64,000 bases of DNA. It comes from Zhengitettix transpicula. Taxonomy: Eukaryota > Arthropoda > Insecta > Orthoptera > Tetrigidae. The notes under the pieces were generated by a model that was not told the DNA's origin, made no database searches, and saw only the letters and a program-made list of their open reading frames with translations. The stretch is taken from assembly GCA_037074705.1 (NCBI GenBank), contig CM073590.1:236766101-236830100 (forward strand). The letters run 5' to 3'. Positions 58,111 to 64,000 of the stretch are shown here, piece after piece (position 1 is the first letter of the stretch; the number at the start of each line of letters is the position of its first letter). A program made the position numbers and the translations under genes.

Positions 58111-58514
58111 CAGTAAGGTTTTCCTGTGTTGCAGCCACTCTTTCTCAGGCACAGGTATGAAACAAACTACGGTTTCCCTCGGTTTAATTTACGAAATGAA
58201 AACTAACATCTCAACATGTCTCAGATGAACAAAAAGTCCCTCCAGTCTTTTTTTTTATAGGATTTCATTCCTTGTAGCGCCACTTGTGAAACGTCATCAC
58301 TCATAACCGCACATGCTCTAGACAAGTAATTTAGTTTTGACGAAATCTGTGTTTCCCGGTGGAGCGGTAAAGTCTTTGTTATTAAAGCAAACCAATGTTT
58401 TGTAATGAATGGAGATTTTTTTTTCGAAAAAGGAGGTCCTCGATCGTAGCTATAATTGATAAGTTCATTTATTGAATTAGTAGTGATGTGACAATTATTT
58501 TATCCGTGGCGGAT

Positions 58515-58850
58515 TTACTGAACCCGAATTTTATCTAATCTAATTACAGAGTCCGCGCTATGGCCGTGAGTTACTGCGTCGACGAGTCGCTCTGTTTCAC
58601 GGTCCTGTGACGAACGTTTTCGGCCAGGATCTGTGAGAAACGACCAGCCGTGATGAGATTTGTAGGCTGCGGATGTATCGTTTTGAATTACAGTTCCACG
58701 GTGTTCAGGTGCGATTACGGTCCAGTCGGAACCTCGCAAATCATGGACGTACAAACACACACACACACACACACGTCGCTTCGCCACGGGCCGTTTACGG
58801 CCACATGCAATCGTGGTTGTGTTGTCGCGACCAATTAATCGCATGATGAT
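58515..58850. other. GC-richer patch with (AC)n
   Basis: An (AC)11 run at 58753-58774 lies in CpG-containing sequence, open on both strands (58515-58844 - and 58650-58838 +). No domain recognised. Confidence 0.3.
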
Positions 58851-58859
58851 GAGATATGC

Positions 58860-59400
58860 CGTTGACTGATATGAAAAATGTGATTTGGTGATTTATTAGG
58901 GTGAAAGACAGACGCGAAGTACCTAGACGATAAATTACATATTAACGGAATTGTATAAAAACTAAGACAAAACCTACATAAGAATTAGTCTAATTAGCAT
59001 ATTATTACTGTTGAATATAAAAGTCTAAAAGGTTACCTGTTATTTTAAGGCTTTTATAAATGGTTCTTTTTTTTGTTTTCACCAATAAAAATTCCAGAAC
59101 ACCTGCTATTTAATTGTATTTAACACTATTTAAGACTAGAGTGCATTTCATCACTGAAATCGTGAAAGTGATGGATACAAAAAGGACGTCATAATTTGGT
59201 GGATAATTTTATAAGGAAGTTAATTTATTATTTAAAATATTTCATATATATTTACCAGAATTCTACAAATATAAGGCCGTAATGTCAGACAAAATATAAG
59301 CATACAATAGAAAATCAGAATCATATTAATTTTACATTGTTCTGTTAAATAATGAAAGAATTAATATTTTACAACTGAAAGTTTTAATTTAAAGTCGGTT
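58860..59400. other. AT-rich spacer, nothing seen
   Basis: No open frame of interest and no repeat shared with the rest of the window. Confidence 0.55.
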
Positions 59401-59404
59401 TTGA

Positions 59405-59670
59405 ATTAGGCCTAACAAAAACAATTGACGATCTTATACAGACACTTTTTATTTTCTTATATTATGATGACGTTTCGATACCTTCTTTATGTATCTTCTT
59501 CAGGTAATGTCAAAATTAATACAATAAAACGAAACAAGCTTTTCAATTTACACAGTTTTAAAAGGGGATCCGAGGCAGACTATTCACTTGACGCTAACAA
59601 GATTGAAGCAAGACTCATTTGGACATTACCTGAGGAAAATACAAAAAGGTATCGAAATGTCGTCACAATA
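59405..59670. mobile_element. PLE family 2 inverted pair, first unit
   Basis: Left ribozyme (minus): CTGAAGA (complement of 59497-59503), stem GATAC/GTATC around TAAAGAAG-type loop, GAAAC (complement of 59472-59476), then GTCATCATAATAT. Right ribozyme (plus): CTGAGGA (59630-59636), AAATACAAAAAGGTATC, GAAAT (59653-59657), then GTCGTCACAATAT. The loop between them holds ACAATAAAACGAAACAAGCT and GGATCCGAGGCAGACTATTC, also present at 37 kb in inverse order. Confidence 0.75.
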
Positions 59671-59794
59671 TAAAAAAATAAAAAGTATAAGGTCATTTTT
59701 TTGTTTGATTGGTTTTGTTACTAATATTTACTTTCCTTGCCAGAGTGACGTCATCGGTGAATATTCCCTATAAATTAATTATCTTTAAAATTGT

Positions 59795-60050
59795 AGTATA
59801 TAGTACGACGTTTCGATACCTTTTTGAATCTTCTTCACGTATTGACCAAATTAATACAATAAAGCTAGCACAACTAAACGAAACAAGTTATATATTTTGA
59901 AAGAGGATGTGTGGCAGACTATTGAAGCAAGACTGTAATAAGAACTTGTTTCGTTTAGTTATGCTAGCTTTATTGTGTTAATTTGGTCAATACCTGAAGA
60001 AGATACAAAAATGTATCGAAACGTCGTCATAATAAAAAATAAATAACTAA
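59795..60050. mobile_element. PLE family 2 inverted pair, second unit
   Basis: Left (minus): GTGAAGA (C to G), AGATTCAAAAAGGTATC, GAAAC (complement of 59810-59814), GTCGTAC. Right (plus): CTGAAGA (59994-60000), stem GATACA/TGTATC with an AAA-type loop, GAAAC (60018-60022), GTCGTCATAATA. The right ribozyme has the best core plus stem II in the window. The loop holds CAATAAAGCTAGCACAACTA and its inverse. Confidence 0.8.
59994..60022 (+). ncRNA. Best-preserved hammerhead ribozyme core
   Basis: CTGAAGA, a six-pair stem II (GATACA with TGTATC) and GAAAC in direct succession, followed by GTC as the presumed cleavage triplet. AC before the core can pair with GT after it, but helix I is otherwise weak. 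ACGT across helix III is self-complementary, so a dimer is the more plausible active form. Confidence 0.65.
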
Positions 60051-60477
60051 AGGTCATGAATTGTTTTCATTTTACAATTGTTGTGTAATTAAAGAAAAAT
60101 ATTTTTAGAGAATTTATCTGTAATAAATTATGCTCATGATGCCTAGATGTTAATAATAATAGAAAAGTGAGGGTTGTAACTGTAACAGCAAAACCTAGCC
60201 AGCCAATGAGAATCCTGGATATAATCTCTATGCATACTTCACCTTATTAATTAAACAAAGGGGTAGTATAATTAATTAAACGTACTCATATATTGAAACG
60301 TAAAATAAATAAATGTATATGTTAAGTTCGAATCTTAACATTTAGATAGAACATTTTTCAGAGCTTCAGTTGTTTTATTAATAAAAGACGAAATTATTAT
60401 CTAAAAATATTTAAGATGATTATAACCGAAGTGATATAGGTGATAATGGGAAACGAGTTTCGTAATTCTTTTAGCAT

Positions 60478-60500
60478 TATATATATATATATATATATAT
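60478..60500. repeat. (AT)n microsatellite
   Basis: About 11 uninterrupted AT units. Confidence 0.85.
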
Positions 60501-62940
60501 AATTACGTCACGACCATATCATACATTCAGTCTTAGACACGCACCCCTAATTTTGATTTAATTAGTTTTTATTTTCCCGTATTTAGTTGATTTACTGAGA
60601 ATCCGATGAAATAAATACTTGCCCGCAATACTTCTCTAATAGCGGTGAGGCTTTACAGCCATTCAATCGAATTCTAATATCTACAAGTCTACGCTTTCTT
60701 TTTTTACCCTTTTTTTTATAAACTTCATTGTGATTCTAGAGGTTAACTGCGTCTATCAGAATGATAACGGTTATTGTTTAATGGCAGACTAAAACAACAC
60801 AGAACGCATAATGAATAAAAGACAAGAATAGTAGTGGAAAAGGCCGATTTTAACAGAAAATACAAAATGCTAACAAGTAAAACTGACATAAAATTAAGGA
60901 ACAGCTTTGAGTCCGTCATACTACGTATGGATTGGAGTGTTGCGAAACACGGACACTCCTGAAAAGAGATCAAGAAGAAAGGATTGACGAGTCAGAGATG
61001 TAGACGTGAAGAAGGGCCAAGTTTTTAAATTAGGTAAGGAATGAAGAGGTCTTAAAGAGAGTAGGAGAAGAGTGGAAGTTTTTAGAGAAGGTATTAAAAA
61101 TAAATAAAAATTGAACTGTACGTGATTTGTGAAGAAATTGTGTTATAATTAACATAATGGTTGAAAAGAAAAATATATTGATGTCCTGAAACAGTGGGAT
61201 GTCTACGGAAGAGTGACGTTGAGAGCTCAAGAGAGGATTCAGTGCAATAGAAGCCTCTAAGTACCAGCAACTGCAAAAAACTTATGATTATAACTAAAAA
61301 TATTTTGATTTTAAATATTTATATATTAAAATATTTATTTTTAATGTTTATCAGCCTCACTGTTCTCAACACCTCGAGGATAAATATTAAAAATAAACCA
61401 ATTACTGAGAAATGTTCAAACCATAGTCAGAAACTGCAACTAAAAATCTCTTATTGAACTTGATTGTATAGCAAGGCGGTCACAACTACTCAAGGAAGGA
61501 ATTATAATGATTAACGTATCAACTGGTTGTGGAAAATTAAAAAACATTCCTTTGGACGAATAATATAATAATTTCTGGATTACCGCATCCACCATTTTGT
61601 TATATCAGAAATGAAATACCCAATATTTATATTGTTACGGTAAGTGGATGATGCTATGATTATTTTTCTTCGTAAATGTTTAATTTGTTGTAACGCGTGT
61701 ATTTAGGTTTAAGTTTTTCTTTGTCTCGGAAGTGTTGTTTGCTGTGGTCTTGAGAATTCGAAACCGTGCACGTGCGTGGGGGTGGAGGAGATTAATATTT
61801 CCATCCAAGTAATTTCGTGTCCTCTCTCGATTGTTGGCCTCAACATGACAGAATAGTTAGTCATTGTTGACTACGGAACTGCAGCTGCGTGCTATAAATC
61901 TTGTGACAATGGAAGAAACAGTCAACTGGCATTTCGACGAAGTTTTCTAACAATGAAGAAAGTAAAAGAATGGAAGGATATAATGTAGGGGACGGAGATA
62001 AGCTTTTGGAAACTGGACAGTTGTTCTGCGCTCACCGAAGCTGGTAGATGTGATTAAGAGAGGCTCCGTAAAGTTGTTGTCTCTGATATAGTTCGAGGCA
62101 GAATCGGCGTGAGAAAGGGGCCACAATTTGTTAGTGAAGAGTTCACAGAATAGCACCACACAATTTAGTACGACGGCTTGCCAGCATTCAATCCCGAAGG
62201 CCGACGCCTTAGCCAGTGGTCAACCCCTGAGTCAACACTGCATTTAACCCGTTCTGCCGGCTGTGAGATACGGAGACGTCGGTACGAGAGCTACAGCAGG
62301 CAACACAACACTGAATAGCTGTACGCATTTGGTACGGGCATCAGATCTCTTCTATGTAAAAATTACAGGTGCCTGAGATAAGAGTTTTCATGTTTAACTT
62401 TAATAAAATTATATAAAATTTCTTTATTGGTCAAATATTTATTTTGATTTAACGTAAAAACCCAGCCCACAAATATAATTCTTTAAATTGTGTTTCTTAA
62501 AAATATTTTTCAAGAGTATAATATCATATTAGTACTTTACCAACGTCTACTTTGTTGTTAAGTGCAACATCTCATCTGCGGTACTCACCTGCAAACAAAA
62601 CAAAAAAATATATTAGTATCATAAAAATATAAGACCCGTTACAATATAATGCGAAAAAAATTTAATGAACCATAATTTTTATTTTTAAGCAGATTAAATT
62701 CGAATGTGTGACAATGGTTTCTTGTGAGATGTGACATCCACGTCTTCTTAGGTGTAGGTTCCGTTTCATGCATATTAAAATCAACATTCTTAACCAACAC
62801 ACAGACCTGGCATGTAGTAAATATTGCAACACCGTCAAGAACTAATCTAAATTGAATGGATTTTTATCTGCAAGCAACCAGTGTTGATACAAACATGCCA
62901 TTAAATTATAAGGCAAAAAAATAAACCAATTTTCATGCCA
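60501..62940. other. Stretch without a recognised gene
   Basis: Minus-strand frames at 60743-60973, 61030-61276 and 61947-62159 have no recognisable domain. The region 61730-62340 is less AT-rich. The segment 62805-62944 immediately follows the Tc1 stop codon and probably holds its 3' non-coding end. Confidence 0.45.
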
Positions 62941-62944
62941 AAAA

Positions 62945-63960
62945 TTAGTATTTCGTGAAACCACCAAGCGCTGCGATCAGCGCCGCTATACGACGTGGTA
63001 TTGAATCAAGCAGACTTTTATATTTTGCCTGAGAAATAGAAATCCAGTTTGCTTGTATGCGAACCAAAATTTCATCTCTAGTACGTGCTGGACGAGGACC
63101 AGGAGCGCGTTACCAAACAACCAAATCTCACATGTTCAATCGACGACATATCCGGCGAAGGACTAGGAAGAAGGTGTTACAAAGAAGTCTCTAGAAATAT
63201 GTGGGAGGTCCTTGAAGGAAGGAAACTACCTCGATCTCAAGCACTTCACTGATTTACCGGTTGCTGTTAAAGTTACCCACAATTCGTAGCAGCTGAGAAC
63301 CGTCTATGATAAGCAATCGTACTCCAGATAAGAATGCTGCAGGTTCATCCACTATGACGTTGGACAAACGCACTGGCGTTTAGCGATATGGCGTCTAACA
63401 CGGATGCAGCCATCACTGTACGTCAAATGAAAGCAGGGTTCATCAGGATAAAAGAACTCATGTTGGTAATCTGCACGCCAGTCTCTATGTCCATGAGCTC
63501 ATTGTTCTCACAGGTACCATGAGTTTTGCGTCAGAGGAATCCTATATAAAAGTAACTCTTGCATTCAGTCCACGGTGCAGAAGACGTCGACGAATTGTTG
63601 AAGCACAAAATCATACAGCTGTAGCAGTGCACCGACGTTCTGCCAACTGTCAAGATGAGGCAGAACGGTCCGTCACCGTCATGCGGGTCAGGTCTTTACC
63701 ATCCCATGCTGACGTCACATATCGGAATCTACTCCCGAATTTCCTAGTTGTTCGATTCTCTTGAGCCTGCTACTTCCAAACTGGCAAAACTGTGTATTGC
63801 GCAATAAGTAAACTCTTCTTCACGAAGGTCGTTAAACCGGCGCCGTCTTTTGAACAGCCGTGCCATGAACGGACAACCTCGCCCCGGTCCATTCCCCCAA
63901 TCATGACCGCTGAGTGAGCAGGCATAAAGTTTCGGAAGAGCAACTTTATTGATTAAATAA
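62945..63960 (-). pseudogene. Tc1-like transposase, inactivated
   Basis: The enzyme cuts and pastes Tc1/mariner elements at TA sites using a D, D, E triad. On the minus strand the C-terminus ends LLDSIPRRIAALIAALGG, then FTKY and a stop (62945-62947), a hallmark of arthropod Tc1-like transposases. Upstream pieces in shifting frames give SPDMSSIEHV (third catalytic residue E), RTRDEILVRIQANW, LLIIDGSQLLRIVGNFNSNR and PDEPCFHLTYSDGCIRVRRH (first catalytic D in the DE pair). The block expected to read QQDNARPH, with the second catalytic D, is deleted: only about 15 residues' worth of sequence separates FLQG-PPTYF from the SPDM block. Several frameshifts and stops confirm it is dead. The N-terminal helix-turn-helix part is barely recognisable and may run past the window. 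The plus frame 63519-63764 is its shadow. Confidence 0.85.
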
Positions 63961-64000
63961 TCAGTCTCGGTTTTAACATAAAATGAATGTAGTACAATTT

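Noticed and set aside
63519..63764. 81-codon plus frame
   Set aside because: It is the antisense shadow of the Tc1 transposase pseudogene.

Overview
The window looks like accessory, intergenic or intronic sequence from an AT-rich invertebrate genome, most likely an arthropod. The evidence is the mix of mobile elements: hammerhead-ribozyme-bearing Penelope-like elements (PLEs), Helitron ends with tails of the CTAGT type, a Tc1-like transposase ending in the PRRIAALIAA-GG-TKY signature, LTR fragments, poly(A)-tailed short retroposons and tRNA-like modules. I cannot name the species. I found no host protein-coding gene that I would defend: no open frame exceeds 170 codons, and the two longest have no recognisable domain.

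Layout. 0-2.4 kb: a Helitron and a candidate inverted-repeat element. 6.8-8.3 kb: PLE ribozyme remnants. 11-14.7 kb: a decayed PLE GIY-YIG endonuclease, a short retroposon, a duplicated 90-bp block, a GC-rich pocket and a PLE foldback. 15.8-25.7 kb: more ribozyme motifs, four retroposon copies, inverted tRNA-like modules and a 230-bp palindrome. 26.5-33.3 kb: an LTR with a Lys-type primer binding site and two PLE foldbacks. 34.3-36.7 kb: a 2.4-kb foldback with about 620-bp arms. 36.8-41.9 kb: a second PLE family, a retroposon, a second Helitron and a cluster of LTR-like blocks. 43.3-48.5 kb: another LTR-like family, dense PLE copies, a Helitron end and a degenerate minisatellite. 50-55.8 kb: facing Helitron ends inside an inverted repeat, and a second GIY-YIG remnant followed by its own ribozyme motif. 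57.6-60.1 kb: a retroposon and two PLE inverted pairs. 62.9-64 kb: a dead Tc1 transposase.

The main theme is the PLE material. About twenty places carry the hammerhead core CTGANGA - hairpin - GAAAC followed by GTY, and two stretches retain reading-frame remnants of the PLE GIY-YIG endonuclease. Many ribozymes sit in facing inverted pairs, so a transcript across them would fold into a long hairpin with a ribozyme core in one arm and its complement in the other. The GAAACGT junction places the self-complementary ACGT at helix III, as in hammerheads that work as dimers. A second theme is a marked excess of the perfect palindrome TGACGTCA, partly carried by the repeats.
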